Counted from the first letter of the stretch, positions 19,210-28,472 are shown. The stretch is DNA of 64,000 bases from Rhodoferax sp. (GCF_030697375.1 NZ_JAUYQD010000044.1:186001-250000); one strand, 5' to 3'. The notes: generated by a model from the sequence alone, not told the origin. Translations and numbers: made by a program.

Positions 19210-19251
19210 GAAATATCTAAAGACCTAGGGAAAACCCCTATTTGACGGCCA

Positions 19252-20121
19252 TCATCCGCATTTTCTTTTGCCCAAGTTGTCTATCACTTCGCGCAACAGG
19301 GGGCTGAGCTTGTCGCCCCCGATGCGCAAGGCCACGCCCGTCGTGAGGATGTCGACAATCATCAGGTGCAGCAAGCGCGACACCGACGGTATGTATCGCT
19401 CGTAGAGCTCCAGGTGGTCGGCCGCGAGATGAATGTGGGCCGATGCGGCCAGGGGAGATCCGCTGGCGGTGATGGCGACGGTGGCGGCGCCGTTTTTGCG
19501 GGCGATGTCGCCACTGTCCATCAGGTCACGGGTGCGCCCCGAGTTGGAAATCAGCAGCACACAATCGCCCGGGCCCAGCGTGGTGGCACTCATCACCTGC
19601 AAGCGGCTGTCGCTGTAGGCCACGGTGTTGATTCCCAGCCGCAAAAACTTGTGCTGTGCATCCTGCGCCACCCCTCCCGAATTCCCCATGCCATAAAACT
19701 CGATGCGCTGCCCACGCAGATGGGCTCCTACCAGAGACACAACTGCCCGCTCCATGGCGGCGGACTTGGCATCGTCGCGGTATTGCAAAAAGGCCGCCAT
19801 CGTGCTGTCTATGACCTTGACCATGATGTCATGCATCGTGTCGTCTGCATCCACACTGCCGTGGATAAAGGGCACACCTTCAAGCACGCTGCCACTGAGC
19901 TTGCGCTTGAAGTCTGACAAGCCGTCATAGCCCACGCTACGGCAAAACCGCACCACCGTCGGCTTGCTCACGTGCGCCCGGTACGCCAGTTCCGTAACCG
20001 GCAGCTTGGAAAATGTGCGTGCGTCACGCAGTACCAGTTGCCCAACGCGCTGTTCTGCGGGGGACAGAGACAACAGGCAGGCGTTAATTCGGTCAAGCAT
20101 GGTCATGGATTGGGCGCGCAT
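19252..20121 (-). CDS. RpiR-family transcriptional regulator (HTH + SIS domain)
   Basis: A cytosolic regulator of about 289 residues. The N-terminal HTH_6 domain has LSPAEQRVGQLVLRD and the recognition region AHVSKPTVVRFCRSVGYDG; the C-terminal SIS sugar-phosphate isomerase-like domain has RIEFYGMGNSGGVAQDA and CVLLISNSGRTRDL. RpiR proteins sense phosphosugars. The frame opens with TTG at 20160; ATG 20121 is chosen, but 20106 and 20100 are also possible since no ribosome site is clear. It lies between the two twin promoters and is followed by the Gfo/Idh gene. Confidence 0.88.
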   Translation of the reverse strand: MRAQSMTMLDRINACLLSLSPAEQRVGQLVLRDARTFSKLPVTELAYRAHVSKPTVVRFCRSVGYDGLSDFKRKLSGSVLEGVPFIHGSVDADDTMHDIMVKVIDSTMAAFLQYRDDAKSAAMERAVVSLVGAHLRGQRIEFYGMGNSGGVAQDAQHKFLRLGINTVAYSDSRLQVMSATTLGPGDCVLLISNSGRTRDLMDSGDIARKNGAATVAITASGSPLAASAHIHLAADHLELYERYIPSVSRLLHLMIVDILTTGVALRIGGDKLSPLLREVIDNLGKRKCG

Positions 20122-20168
20122 GCATTCAGTTGTCGCCTGCCTCAACGTGGAGAATTTCAATTAGACTC

Positions 20169-20215
20169 TTTGGAACGATACAATGAATTATTGGAACGTT
20201 CCAAATAATTGTCAA
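20169..20215 (-). promoter_or_regulatory. Twin promoter-operator upstream of rpiR and lacI-type gene
   Basis: On the minus strand, TTGACA (20215-20210) and AATAAT (20192-20187) are 17 nt apart, with TTGGAACGTTCCAA (20191-20204) in and at the edge of the spacer. A degenerate copy (20169-20184) lies 21 bp downstream, exactly as at 19163-19209. The element drives rpiR and also occupies the 5' region of the divergent LacI-type gene, so binding here would couple repression of rpiR with autoregulation. Confidence 0.8.
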
Positions 20216-20254
20216 GATTTGATTCGCCAAACCAAAAAAAGACATTCACCCACC

Positions 20255-21271
20255 ATGAACGACAGCACCATTCCATCGCGCACGATCACCATCGTGGATG
20301 TCGCGGCCGAGGCGAACGTTTCAAAATCCACCGTGTCCCTGGTGTTGAAGGGCAGCCCCTTGATCCGCGGCGACACCGCCGAACGGGTGCGCGAGGCCGC
20401 CGCCAAACTGGGGTATGTCTACAACCGGCGCGCCGGTGAGTTGCGCGGCAATGCGTCCAACGCCATCGGGGTCATCATCAATGACCTGATGAATCCCTTT
20501 TTTGCAGAGTTGCTGGTGGGCATAGAACGCAAGCTGGTGGAGGCCGGTTATGTGGTGCTGATGGCGCACACCAACGAAAGTGTCGAGATACAGCAGAAAG
20601 TGCTGATGTCCATGCGCGAACAAAACGCCGCGGGCATCATGCTGTGCCCCGTTCTCAACACGCCGCGTGCATTTTTGAAGACCGTCCAGTCGTGGAATAT
20701 CCCCTTTGCGGTGTTTGTCAGAAACCTGGGGCCCGGTGATTACGATTTTGCAGGGTCGGACAACGAGCTCGGTGTGTTTTTGGCCACCACCCATTTGCTG
20801 GACGCAGGCCACCGCCAGGTTGGTTTTCTAGGAGGCCACAAAGGCGTTGTTTTGAATCAGCGGCTGGCGGGCTACAAAACCGCACTGAAAAAAAAGGGGG
20901 TGGCATACGACCCCGATTTGGTGATACCCGCCACACCCAATCGACAAGGTGGATGCGACAGCATGAATACACTTTTGTCCGCGCACGCGGATGTCAAGGC
21001 CGCTGTTTGTTACAACGATATCGTTGCTTTTGGCGCCCTGTCAGCCCTGGGCGAACGGGGCATGCGCGCGGGTGCCGATTTTGCACTGATTGGATTTGAC
21101 AATGTGCTTGATTCACAGCACTCCAATCCCCCTTTGACCACGGTTGATATCCGGCCCAATGAACTCGGTGAACGGGCCGCTGACGTACTGCTGAACCGTA
21201 TCCAGAACCCGGACTCTGCCCGCCAAACCTACCTGGCACAACCCCAGTTGGTCCTTCGCCAAACAGCCTAA
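20255..21271 (+). CDS. LacI-family transcriptional regulator
   Basis: A 338-residue repressor. The N-terminal HTH ITIVDVAAEANVSKSTVSL and the hinge KLGYVYNRRAGELRG are followed by the periplasmic-binding-protein fold (GVIINDLMNPFFAELLVGIE; AVCYNDIVAFGAL; LIGFDNVLDSQHSNPPLTTV). The frame is open from 20183, but that stretch runs through the operator, so ATG 20255 was chosen. As the only LacI protein here, next to two CG-centred palindromes, it probably represses both rpiR and the 19140 operon until a sugar ligand appears. Confidence 0.93.
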   Translation: MNDSTIPSRTITIVDVAAEANVSKSTVSLVLKGSPLIRGDTAERVREAAAKLGYVYNRRAGELRGNASNAIGVIINDLMNPFFAELLVGIERKLVEAGYVVLMAHTNESVEIQQKVLMSMREQNAAGIMLCPVLNTPRAFLKTVQSWNIPFAVFVRNLGPGDYDFAGSDNELGVFLATTHLLDAGHRQVGFLGGHKGVVLNQRLAGYKTALKKKGVAYDPDLVIPATPNRQGGCDSMNTLLSAHADVKAAVCYNDIVAFGALSALGERGMRAGADFALIGFDNVLDSQHSNPPLTTVDIRPNELGERAADVLLNRIQNPDSARQTYLAQPQLVLRQTA

Positions 21272-21292
21272 CCTTCAGCCACTCCAAGCGCC

Positions 21293-22159
21293 CTACTTCT
21301 GCGGGTCAAACCACCATTTTTTATCAATCGTCTTGAAGCCCTCGGGCATGCCAGGGCTGTCTATACGGATCACCGTTCGGCTCTTCAAATTGGCTTTGAA
21401 AAAGGCGTCCTTGAACATGGTGTGCGACACCAGCAGCTTTTGCAAACTGCCGTCCGCCAACGCAGCCTCCATGCCGGCCTCAATGGCAGCACGCAGCTCC
21501 TTGTTGCCTTTTTTCACGTAAAAAAAGCGCCCGAACGGATAGACAAGAACCACATGGTCTTCAACCACCAGGTTTGAATCGCCCTTCCTGTACTTCTCCA
21601 AAAAACCATACACCTCGTTGGCACCAAGGGGGAGGAAATCAAACCGTTTCCCTCCAACCATCTGGGTCAAATTTTCGATACTGGCTGAAGTTTGCACCTT
21701 GAGTCCAGCACTTTCCAGTATCGCTATGTCACCCCAACCTTGTCCCTGTCCGGCAGTCTTTTTCCGTAGATCTTCAATACCTTTGATTTTGGAAAAATCG
21801 CCCACACTGTCTTTATGCACAATGAACAGTCGCCAGCCCAGAACACCGCGATCCATCGGCAAATAGATAGGGTCAAACCGGCTCTCCATGTCGGACTGAA
21901 TCCCTGTGTCCAGCACGCTGATATTGCCCTCTTCCAGCTCAGCCCGAGCCCGGTTTTGGTTGACCGGGGGCACAGCCACTTGCAGCTGGTAGGGTTTGCC
22001 CCCCTTGCCAAGGATCAATTCAAGAACCTTATAGCCAATTGCCTGCGTACCCAACCCGTCGATGTTCGGATACGTGACAACGGTTTGTGCTTTGACCCCC
22101 ATTGACATCCCTAAGGCTGCAACGAGAAAAATGGAGTGAAGGAAGCGGGTATGCGTCAC
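21293..22159 (-). CDS. Periplasmic substrate-binding protein (SBP_bac_3-like), orphan
   Basis: A 288-residue secreted protein. Residues 1-24 (MTHTRFLHSIFLVAALGMSM then GVKAQ) form a signal peptide. The rest looks like a type II binding protein: paired lobes, GQGQGWGDIAILESAGLKVQ, GKRFDFLPLGANEVYGFL and a C-terminal AALADGSLQKLL. No permease or ATPase lies next to it, so it may serve a distant transporter or a sensor. It converges with the lacI-type gene (21 nt apart) and is AT-richer than its neighbours. Confidence 0.75.
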   Translation of the reverse strand: MTHTRFLHSIFLVAALGMSMGVKAQTVVTYPNIDGLGTQAIGYKVLELILGKGGKPYQLQVAVPPVNQNRARAELEEGNISVLDTGIQSDMESRFDPIYLPMDRGVLGWRLFIVHKDSVGDFSKIKGIEDLRKKTAGQGQGWGDIAILESAGLKVQTSASIENLTQMVGGKRFDFLPLGANEVYGFLEKYRKGDSNLVVEDHVVLVYPFGRFFYVKKGNKELRAAIEAGMEAALADGSLQKLLVSHTMFKDAFFKANLKSRTVIRIDSPGMPEGFKTIDKKWWFDPQK

Positions 22160-22360
22160 AGTCGTATCCTCTCAAAGAGCCGATGGAACAAAAGGAAATT
22201 ATTATTGGTCCGCATCAGAAACGATGCAAGCCCTCCACTGGCATGGGCACGCAAACACCCGATCAAGCACCACCCACCGGACAGAAAATTCACTCGAAAA
22301 TCGCCGACCACACAGTACGTGATCGCGGCCCCACAAATCCCTACGCCCTTAAGCAAGAGA

Positions 22361-22405
22361 AAAAGCCTTTTCCATTGACCGACTAAAAGGCTTTTTGTCT
22401 ATTAT
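22361..22405 (+). promoter_or_regulatory. Inverted repeat and possible promoter upstream of the 22444 gene
   Basis: AAAAGCCTTTT (22361-22371) and AAAAGGCTTTT (22385-22395) are perfect 11-nt complements around a 13-nt loop, followed by further T. This could terminate transcription entering from the left. Overlapping it, TTGACC (22375-22380) and TATTAT (22400-22405) are 19 nt apart, a slightly long but plausible promoter for the 22444 gene. The rest of 22160-22360 shows no gene. Confidence 0.45.
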
Positions 22406-22443
22406 TTTGCTGCTCAGTTGTTACTAAAGGCAGACCCTGCACC

Positions 22444-23013
22444 ATGAATATCCATCAGCTTTCGGTTTCCTACCAAGCGGAGCACGACCGCATACTGGTG
22501 CAACTCAACACACAGGCTGCCGAAGTACTGCGCCTATGGATCACGCGCCGCATGGCCATCAACCTGTTTCCTCGCCTGACCCAGCTGGTCGCCAGTGAAG
22601 AGGCCCGCAAACTGCCCCTGTCAAACCAGGATGAAATGAGCCGTAACACGCTCATGGAATTCAAAAAACAAGAGTCCATCTCCCAGGCGGACTTCAAAAC
22701 CCCGTTCAAAACCGAGGCCAGAGCCTTCCCCCTGGGGCCAGAGCCCTTGCTGATCACTGTTGTCACACTGCACCCGGCCGGAAATGGTTTGCTGCGCATC
22801 GGGTTTGACGAAAAATTGGCCAACACCCCCAACCCGCGCGGCTTCCAGGTCACCATGGACCCACCGCTTCTGCACAACTTCCTGCACCTGCTTGAATCGT
22901 CCATCAAGGCCTCTGAGTGGGGCCTTCTCCACACCAGCAAGCCAGCCACTGCCGAACCCACCCTGACGGGCGAAGGCAGCCCCACTACCCCACCACCGCA
23001 GTACCTGAACTAA
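22444..23013 (+). CDS. Conserved hypothetical protein, 189 residues
   Basis: I do not recognise a named domain. The protein begins MNIHQLSVSYQAEHDRILVQ and has alternating charged and hydrophobic stretches, including VLRLWITRRMAINLFPRLTQ, LITVVTLHPAGNGLLRIGF and PLLHNFLHLLESSI. The C-terminal 25 residues are proline- and threonine-rich and probably disordered. No signal peptide or membrane segment. Codon use is ordinary for this genome and a promoter-like element lies upstream, so it is likely a real monocistronic gene. Confidence 0.7.
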   Translation: MNIHQLSVSYQAEHDRILVQLNTQAAEVLRLWITRRMAINLFPRLTQLVASEEARKLPLSNQDEMSRNTLMEFKKQESISQADFKTPFKTEARAFPLGPEPLLITVVTLHPAGNGLLRIGFDEKLANTPNPRGFQVTMDPPLLHNFLHLLESSIKASEWGLLHTSKPATAEPTLTGEGSPTTPPPQYLN

Positions 23014-23061
23014 ATCACCCAGGCATCAGGGGGCGTAAGCACGTGGTATCCGCCCTACACC

Positions 23062-24963
23062 TCACTCCACCGTGACCGACTTCGCCAAATTGCGCGGCTT
23101 GTCGACGTCGGTCCCCCGCGCACACGCCGTGTGGTAGGCCAGCAGTTGCAGCGGCACCACGTGCAGCAGGGGCGAGAGTTCGCCGTAGTGCTCGGGCATG
23201 CGGATGACGTGCAGGCCTTCGCCGCTGTCGATGCGGGTGTCGGCATCGGCCAGCACGTACAGCACGCCGCCGCGCGCGCGCACCTCGTGCAAATTGCTTT
23301 TGAGTTTTTCCAGCAGCGCGTCGTTGGGGGCGACGGTGACCACCGGCATGGCGCTGGTCACCAGGGCCAGCGGGCCGTGTTTGAGTTCGCCTGCGGGATA
23401 GGCCTCGGCGTGGATGTAGCTGATTTCCTTGAGCTTCAAGGCGCCTTCCAGCGCAATGGGGTAGTGCAGGCCGCGGCCCAGGAACAGCGCGTTTTCATGC
23501 TTGGCAAAGTCTTCCGACCAGGCGATGAGCTGCGGCTCCAGCGCCAGCACCGCTTGCAGGGCGGCGGGCAGGTGGCGCATGGCCTTGATGTGGCGGGCTT
23601 CCTCGGACTCGCTCAGGCGCCCCTTGGCCTGGGCCAGCGCCAGCGTGAGCAAAAACAGGCCTGCCAACTGGGTGGTGAAGGCCTTGGTGGAGGCCACACC
23701 GATCTCGACCCCGGCGCGGGTGACGTAGGCCAGGCTGCACTCGCGCACCATGGCGCTGGTGGCCACGTTGCAGATGGTCAGCGTGTGGCGCATGCCCATG
23801 CTTTGGGCATGGCGCAGCGCGGCCAGGGTGTCGGCGGTTTCGCCTGACTGGGTGATGGTGACCACGAGGGTGTTGGGGTTGGGCACCGAGTCGCGGTAGC
23901 GGTATTCGCTGGCCACTTCGACGTTGCAGGACACCTTGGCGATGCTCTCGATCCAGTACTTGGCGGCGCAGCCGCTGTAGTAGCTGGTGCCGCAGGCCAG
24001 GATCAGCACCGAGTCGATCTGCGCAAACACCCGCGCGGCGTTGGCACCGGGCGCATGGTTGCCTTGCTGGTCGAACAGTTCGGGCACGATGCCTTCCACG
24101 CCTTCCAGCGTGTCGGCAATGGCGCGGGGTTGCTCAAAAATCTCTTTTTGCATGTAGTGGCGGTAGGGGCCCAACTCGGCCGCGCCGCTGTGCGCCAGCA
24201 CAGTTTTGACCGGGCGCTGCGCGGGCGCCACCGGCTTGTGCGCCTTGTCGAGCAGCCAGTATTTGCCCAGTTGCACATCGACCACATCGCCTTCTTCCAG
24301 GTAGACGATCTGGTCGGTCACACCGGCCAGGGCCATGGCGTCGCTGGCCAAAAAGTGCTCTTGCCCGTCCTTGCCCACGCCCAGAATCAGCGGTGAACCG
24401 GCGCGCGCGCCGATCAGGCGGTGCGGCTCGTCCTTGCAAAACACCGCAATCGCGTAGGCGCCGTGCAATTGGCCCACGGCGGCCTTGACCGCTTCCAACA
24501 GATCACCGTCGTAAAGGCTGTCCACCAAGTGCGAGATAACTTCGGTGTCGGTCTGGCTCAAAAATACATACCCCCGCTCTTTGAGCAGGGCGCGCAATTC
24601 GTCGTGGTTCTCGATGATGCCGTTGTGCACCAGGGCGATGCGCCCGGGGCGCTGGTGGGCGTCTGCCCCCGGGCCATGGCTGAAATGGGGGTGTGCGTTG
24701 TGCACCGCGGGCGCACCGTGGGTGGCCCAGCGGGTGTGGGCGATGCCCAGCGTGCCTTCGAGGGTGCCAGCGGCCACTTGGTCGGCCAGTTCGGCCACGC
24801 GCGAGGTGCTGCGGGCGCGGCGCAGGCCGCCGTGGTGGGGACCGTCTTGCGCATACACCGCCACACCGCAGGAGTCGTAACCCCGGTATTCCAAGCGCTC
24901 CAAGCCTTGCACCAACACTGGAACGATATTGCGCGTGGATACCGCGCCAACAATGCCACACAT
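23062..24963 (-). CDS. glmS: Glutamine--fructose-6-phosphate aminotransferase (isomerising)
   Basis: Makes glucosamine-6-phosphate from fructose-6-phosphate and glutamine, the first step to UDP-GlcNAc for peptidoglycan and LPS, in the cytosol. The 633-residue protein starts MCGIVGAVS, leaving Cys2 as nucleophile of the glutaminase domain ([19 protein letters not shown]). Two SIS domains follow ([45 protein letters not shown]) and the end is NLAKSVTVE. It is somewhat longer than the usual 610 residues, partly from an insertion around [21 protein letters not shown] ribosome site precedes the ATG. glmU, which acts later in the same pathway, lies 2 kb away. Confidence 0.98.
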   Translation of the reverse strand: MCGIVGAVSTRNIVPVLVQGLERLEYRGYDSCGVAVYAQDGPHHGGLRRARSTSRVAELADQVAAGTLEGTLGIAHTRWATHGAPAVHNAHPHFSHGPGADAHQRPGRIALVHNGIIENHDELRALLKERGYVFLSQTDTEVISHLVDSLYDGDLLEAVKAAVGQLHGAYAIAVFCKDEPHRLIGARAGSPLILGVGKDGQEHFLASDAMALAGVTDQIVYLEEGDVVDVQLGKYWLLDKAHKPVAPAQRPVKTVLAHSGAAELGPYRHYMQKEIFEQPRAIADTLEGVEGIVPELFDQQGNHAPGANAARVFAQIDSVLILACGTSYYSGCAAKYWIESIAKVSCNVEVASEYRYRDSVPNPNTLVVTITQSGETADTLAALRHAQSMGMRHTLTICNVATSAMVRECSLAYVTRAGVEIGVASTKAFTTQLAGLFLLTLALAQAKGRLSESEEARHIKAMRHLPAALQAVLALEPQLIAWSEDFAKHENALFLGRGLHYPIALEGALKLKEISYIHAEAYPAGELKHGPLALVTSAMPVVTVAPNDALLEKLKSNLHEVRARGGVLYVLADADTRIDSGEGLHVIRMPEHYGELSPLLHVVPLQLLAYHTACARGTDVDKPRNLAKSVTVE

Positions 24964-25099
24964 AGACGAACTCCCTAGAAAATGAATGGACGAATGGTAT
25001 GGTGAGCAGAAAGAAATTTATGTGCAATATTTATTTAAATTTAGATTTATATTTCACAAAAACACATTGATGAATTTTTATTCCATAAAATAAACAAAC
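24964..25099. promoter_or_regulatory. AT-rich divergent control region between glmS and the Lrp gene
   Basis: This 136-bp gap is far richer in A+T than its surroundings. The core around 25020-25055 (AATATTTATTTAAATTTAG and on to ATTTATATTTC) is nearly self-complementary. Lrp/AsnC proteins bind such AT-rich, imperfectly palindromic DNA, so autoregulation of the 25100 gene and control of glmS are plausible. Individual promoter boxes could not be fixed with confidence. Confidence 0.5.
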
Positions 25100-25588
25100 A
25101 TGGAACAAATAACACTTGATGCGATAGACCTTCAGCTGCTGGCGCAACTCCAGCACGACGCAAGCCTCAGCAACCAGGCGTTGGCGGAAATGGTCCACAC
25201 CTCCCCACCCACCTGCCTGCGCCGCGTCAAGCGCCTACGCGATGCGGGGCTGATCGAGCGGCAGGTGGCCCTGCTGAACCCGGAAAAAATGGCCGCCACC
25301 CTCGGCCACGGGCTCACCGCCATTGTCGAAATCACGCTGGACCGCCAGGACAGCACCGCGCTGGAGCGCTTCGAGGCGCGCGTGGCCGAGGAGCCCGCCG
25401 TGCAGCAGTGTTACCGCGTGTCACCGGGGCCGGACTTCTGTCTGGTGGTGCACGCCGCCGACATGCCGGGCTATTTGGCGCTGACCCAGCGTCTGTTCAC
25501 CGCAGACGCCAATGTGCGCAACGTCAAGGCGTTTTTCAGCGTGAAACGCAGCAAGTTTGGGGCGGAGTTGCCATTGCAGGCAGGGTGA
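25100..25588 (+). CDS. Lrp/AsnC family transcriptional regulator
   Basis: A 162-residue feast/famine regulator. The N-terminal HTH has DAIDLQLLAQLQHDASLSNQ and HTSPPTCLRRVKRLRDAGLI; the C-terminal RAM ligand-binding domain has FEARVAEEPAVQQCYRVSPG and DFCLVVHAADMPGYLAL. Such proteins form octamers and respond to amino acids. It is divergent from glmS across an AT-rich region. The specific target or amino acid cannot be read. Confidence 0.93.
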   Translation: MEQITLDAIDLQLLAQLQHDASLSNQALAEMVHTSPPTCLRRVKRLRDAGLIERQVALLNPEKMAATLGHGLTAIVEITLDRQDSTALERFEARVAEEPAVQQCYRVSPGPDFCLVVHAADMPGYLALTQRLFTADANVRNVKAFFSVKRSKFGAELPLQAG

Positions 25589-25614
25589 GGGCTGCGCAGC
25601 AGTCGTTTACCCAT

Positions 25615-25671
25615 AAAAAGTGCCTCTAGCCCTTGCAGAATAAGCGCAAGCAGCTATTAAAAACGTAGCAA
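25615..25671. repeat. Short interspersed repeat, intergenic copy
   Basis: Read on the minus strand this is TTGCTAC, an A/T run, TAGCTGCTTGCGC, a spacer, then AAGGGCTAGAGGC. I recognise this layout as a small repeat frequent in Comamonadaceae. Here it lies between the ends of the Lrp gene and the kinase-Uma2 gene, whose TAG stop touches its edge. Related copies occur inside cca, the ROK kinase and folM genes. Confidence 0.65.
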
Positions 25672-26985
25672 CTAGCGATCCTGCACTTCCGCAAACAACT
25701 GCTCCGCCGTCAACTCCAGCCCCACGCTGGCCAGCGAAACCGATTCACCACGGGCAAACGGATGCAGCACCCACAGCCCATCGGCACCTTTGCGGTAGCA
25801 GTCGGTGCTGCGGGTGTCCAGGTCGATCAGCACATACTCTTCCAGGCTTGCCAAGCTGCGGTAGTGGCTGAATTTCACACCCCGGTCATAGGCCGCGGTG
25901 CTCGGCGAGAGCACTTCCACGATCAGCTTGGGTTCGGCCTTGACCATGGCACTGGCCTGGTCGAGCGCGCTGCAAGTGACCAGCACGTCGGGATAAAAGT
26001 AGCTATTGGCGATGGCGACGTGTAAGCGCATAGCGCTCACATAGGTGCGGCAAGGGCTGCCGCTGAGGTGCTGGCGCAGGGCCATACTGACATTGCCAGC
26101 CACCGTCACATGCCGGTCTTCGGCACCGGCCATGGCAAACACCTCGCCGTCGAGGTATTCATGGCGATCCAGTTGCGCCGACTCCCAGGCCAGGTAATCG
26201 GCGGCGGTAAAAACGGTTTTTTGTGCCGCGTGTCCCACGGCGTTGCCCCCAGTGACCAAAGGCAAGGTAAACCGAATACAGCAGCCCGCATCCACCCCCC
26301 CTTCGGCCCACACCGTGCCGCCGTGGCGCTCCACCAGCTTGCGGGTGAGTGCCAGGCCCATGCCGATGCCTTCAAATTCGCGCGGGCTGTGCAGGCGCTG
26401 GAACACATGAAAGAGCTTGGCCTGCTGGCCGGCATGAAAGCCCACGCCGTTGTCGCGCACATACAGCACGCAAACCCCATCCGCCCCGGCTTCCCAACCC
26501 ACCTCCACCAAGGCCTGATCCCGAGGTCGGGTGAACTTGAGCGCATTGCCCAGCACATGGCTCCAGGCTTGGCGCAGCAGGTCGGCATCGGCGCACACCT
26601 CGGGGAAATCGTCGGCAATATGCCACTCCAGCACCCGAGCGGGGTGTTGGGTCTGCAAGGCCTGGCAGACCTCCAGCAGCAGCGGACGCACCGGCTGGGC
26701 CACAGCCTGCAGCGGCACGGTGCCCAGGCGGGCATAGGCCATCAGGCCGTCCATTAGCGCCCCCATTTGCCGCGCTGCGCCGGTGATGGTGGCCAGATGG
26801 GACAACACTTCCGCATCCAGCTGGGGGCCAGCGTCTTCCTGCACGATTTCGGCATAGGCCAGGATGTGGCGCAGCTGCGCCCGCAGGTCGTGTGACACGG
26901 TGTAGGTGAATTCCTGCACATCCGCACGCACCGCCGCCAGTTCGGCCTCCAGCGCGGCAATGCGTTCGTCTTGGGGGTCGGTCAT
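25672..26985 (-). CDS. Histidine kinase fused to a Uma2-type (PD-(D/E)XK) nuclease domain
   Basis: A 437-residue protein with two unrelated domains in one uninterrupted frame. Residues about 1-243 are a soluble histidine kinase: H-box TVSHDLRAQLRHILAY (His 32), N-box SHVLGNALKF (Asn 147), G1 VRDNGVGFHAG, and the F/G2 region LFHVFQRLHSPREFEGIGMG. Residues about 256-437 are Uma2 (DUF820): FTAADYLAWESAQLDRHEYL, PDVLVTC (Asp 333), LIVEVLSPST (Glu 357) and VKFSHYRSL (Lys 371), matching the D...ExV...K nuclease core. No membrane or PAS domain. ATG 26985 has an AGGGG site; GTG 26991 is possible. It lies 17 nt after glmU, probably co-transcribed. Function unknown. Confidence 0.88.
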   Translation of the reverse strand: MTDPQDERIAALEAELAAVRADVQEFTYTVSHDLRAQLRHILAYAEIVQEDAGPQLDAEVLSHLATITGAARQMGALMDGLMAYARLGTVPLQAVAQPVRPLLLEVCQALQTQHPARVLEWHIADDFPEVCADADLLRQAWSHVLGNALKFTRPRDQALVEVGWEAGADGVCVLYVRDNGVGFHAGQQAKLFHVFQRLHSPREFEGIGMGLALTRKLVERHGGTVWAEGGVDAGCCIRFTLPLVTGGNAVGHAAQKTVFTAADYLAWESAQLDRHEYLDGEVFAMAGAEDRHVTVAGNVSMALRQHLSGSPCRTYVSAMRLHVAIANSYFYPDVLVTCSALDQASAMVKAEPKLIVEVLSPSTAAYDRGVKFSHYRSLASLEEYVLIDLDTRSTDCYRKGADGLWVLHPFARGESVSLASVGLELTAEQLFAEVQDR

Positions 26986-27002
26986 GGGCACGCCCCTGCT
27001 TG

Positions 27003-28472
27003 TCAGGCCTTGGGGATCTTTGCAGGCCGCGACCAGTTGGCCAGACTGGACTGCTTGCCCCGCGCCACACTCAGGGCACCGGGTTCGGTGCTCTTGGTGA
27101 TGGTGGAGCCGCCGCCCACCGTGCCCCCCGCCCCCAGCGTGACCGGCGCGACCAGCACGCAGTTGCTGCCCACATGCACGTCGGCTTCAATCACCGTGCG
27201 GTGTTTGTTGGAGCCGTCGTAGTTGGCGGTGATGCTGCCCGCACCAAAGTTCACCCGCTCGCCCACCGTGGCGTCGCCCAGGTAGGCCAGGTGGTTGGCC
27301 TTGGCACCGGCCGCCAGGGTGGAGTTCTTGACCTCCACAAAATTGCCAATGTGCACCTGCGCACCCAGCACCGCGCCCGGGCGCAGGCGGGCAAACGGAC
27401 CCACCAGCGCGCCTTCGCCCACGGTGACACCGGCTTTTTCGCCATCGATGTGGGTGAAGGGATGGATGACGGCACCGGCGGCAATACGGGCGTTGGCAAT
27501 CACGCAGTTGGCGCCGATCTGCACCCCCTCGCCCAGCTCCACCCGGCCTTCAAAAATGCAGTTCACGTCGATGGAGACATCCTGCGCGCAACTCAGTGCG
27601 CCGCGCACGTCCAGGCGTGCGGGGTCGGCCAGGCGTACGCCCTGCTCCATCAGCACCAACGCGCCCTGGCGCTGGTAGGCGCGCTCCAGTTCGGCCAGTT
27701 GCACCGGGCTGTTGACACCGGCCACCTGCACCGGGTCGCTGATTTTGTGGGCCACCACCGGCACACCATCGGAGACGGCCAGCTTGACCACATCGGTCAG
27801 GTAGTACTCGCCCTGGACGTTGTGGTTGTCCAGTCGCGCCAGCCAACCCTTCAGCTGCTGTGCGGGCACCGCCATGATGCCGCTGTACACCTCGCGGATG
27901 GCCCGCTGCACCTCGCTCGCGTCCTTGTGCTCCACGATGGCCTGCACGGCGCCCTGCGCCGCGTCGGTGCGCACAATGCGGCCGTAGCCGGTGGGGTCGG
28001 CAAAATCAATGGTCAACAGGGCCAGCGTCGTACCGCCACAGGCGGCCACCAGGGCCTGCAGGGTCTCCACCCGGGTCAAGGGCACATCGCCCGAGAGCAC
28101 CACCACAATGCCATCGTCGGCCAGGGCAGGCACTGCCTGCTGCACCGCGTGGCCGGTGCCCAGCTGCGGCTCCTGCCGCACGAAATCCAGCGCAAAATTT
28201 AAACCAAATTCGGCCGCAGCCCCCGTATTCATTGCGAGCGCCGCTTCCACTTCTGTAGCACCGTGGCCGGTGATGACCACCGCCTTGCGGGCCTGCAAGG
28301 CCCGGGCGGCGTCCACCACATGCTGCACCAGGGCACGCCCGGCCAGCCGGTGCAAGACCTTGGGCAGGCGGCTCTTCATACGCGTGCCTTTGCCCGCCGC
28401 CATAATCACCACGTCCACCGGCGGACGCGTGTCCGCACTTTCCTGAACCCGAATACCTGAAATCAATTGCAT
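27003..28472 (-). CDS. glmU: Bifunctional GlmU (GlcN-1-P acetyltransferase / GlcNAc-1-P uridylyltransferase)
   Basis: Makes UDP-GlcNAc for peptidoglycan and LPS. The N-terminal uridylyltransferase has VDVVIMAAGKGTRMKSRLPK, and the middle has GTGHAVQQA, LSGDVPL and EYYLTDVV. The C-terminal left-handed beta-helix acetyltransferase has hexapeptide repeats, with PFARLRPG, NFVEVKNS, HLAYLGDA and NFGAGSITANYDG. The 489-residue length is about 30 above E. coli, mostly from an N-terminal extension (MQLISGIRVQESADTRPP), so a later start is possible. The chosen ATG overlaps the divergent lipoprotein ATG by two bases. Confidence 0.97.
   Translation of the reverse strand: MQLISGIRVQESADTRPPVDVVIMAAGKGTRMKSRLPKVLHRLAGRALVQHVVDAARALQARKAVVITGHGATEVEAALAMNTGAAAEFGLNFALDFVRQEPQLGTGHAVQQAVPALADDGIVVVLSGDVPLTRVETLQALVAACGGTTLALLTIDFADPTGYGRIVRTDAAQGAVQAIVEHKDASEVQRAIREVYSGIMAVPAQQLKGWLARLDNHNVQGEYYLTDVVKLAVSDGVPVVAHKISDPVQVAGVNSPVQLAELERAYQRQGALVLMEQGVRLADPARLDVRGALSCAQDVSIDVNCIFEGRVELGEGVQIGANCVIANARIAAGAVIHPFTHIDGEKAGVTVGEGALVGPFARLRPGAVLGAQVHIGNFVEVKNSTLAAGAKANHLAYLGDATVGERVNFGAGSITANYDGSNKHRTVIEADVHVGSNCVLVAPVTLGAGGTVGGGSTITKSTEPGALSVARGKQSSLANWSRPAKIPKA

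Noticed and set aside
24964..25099. A glmS ribozyme or riboswitch upstream of glmS
   Set aside because: The gap is short, AT-rich and lacks the conserved ribozyme core; that element is characteristic of Firmicutes rather than this group.
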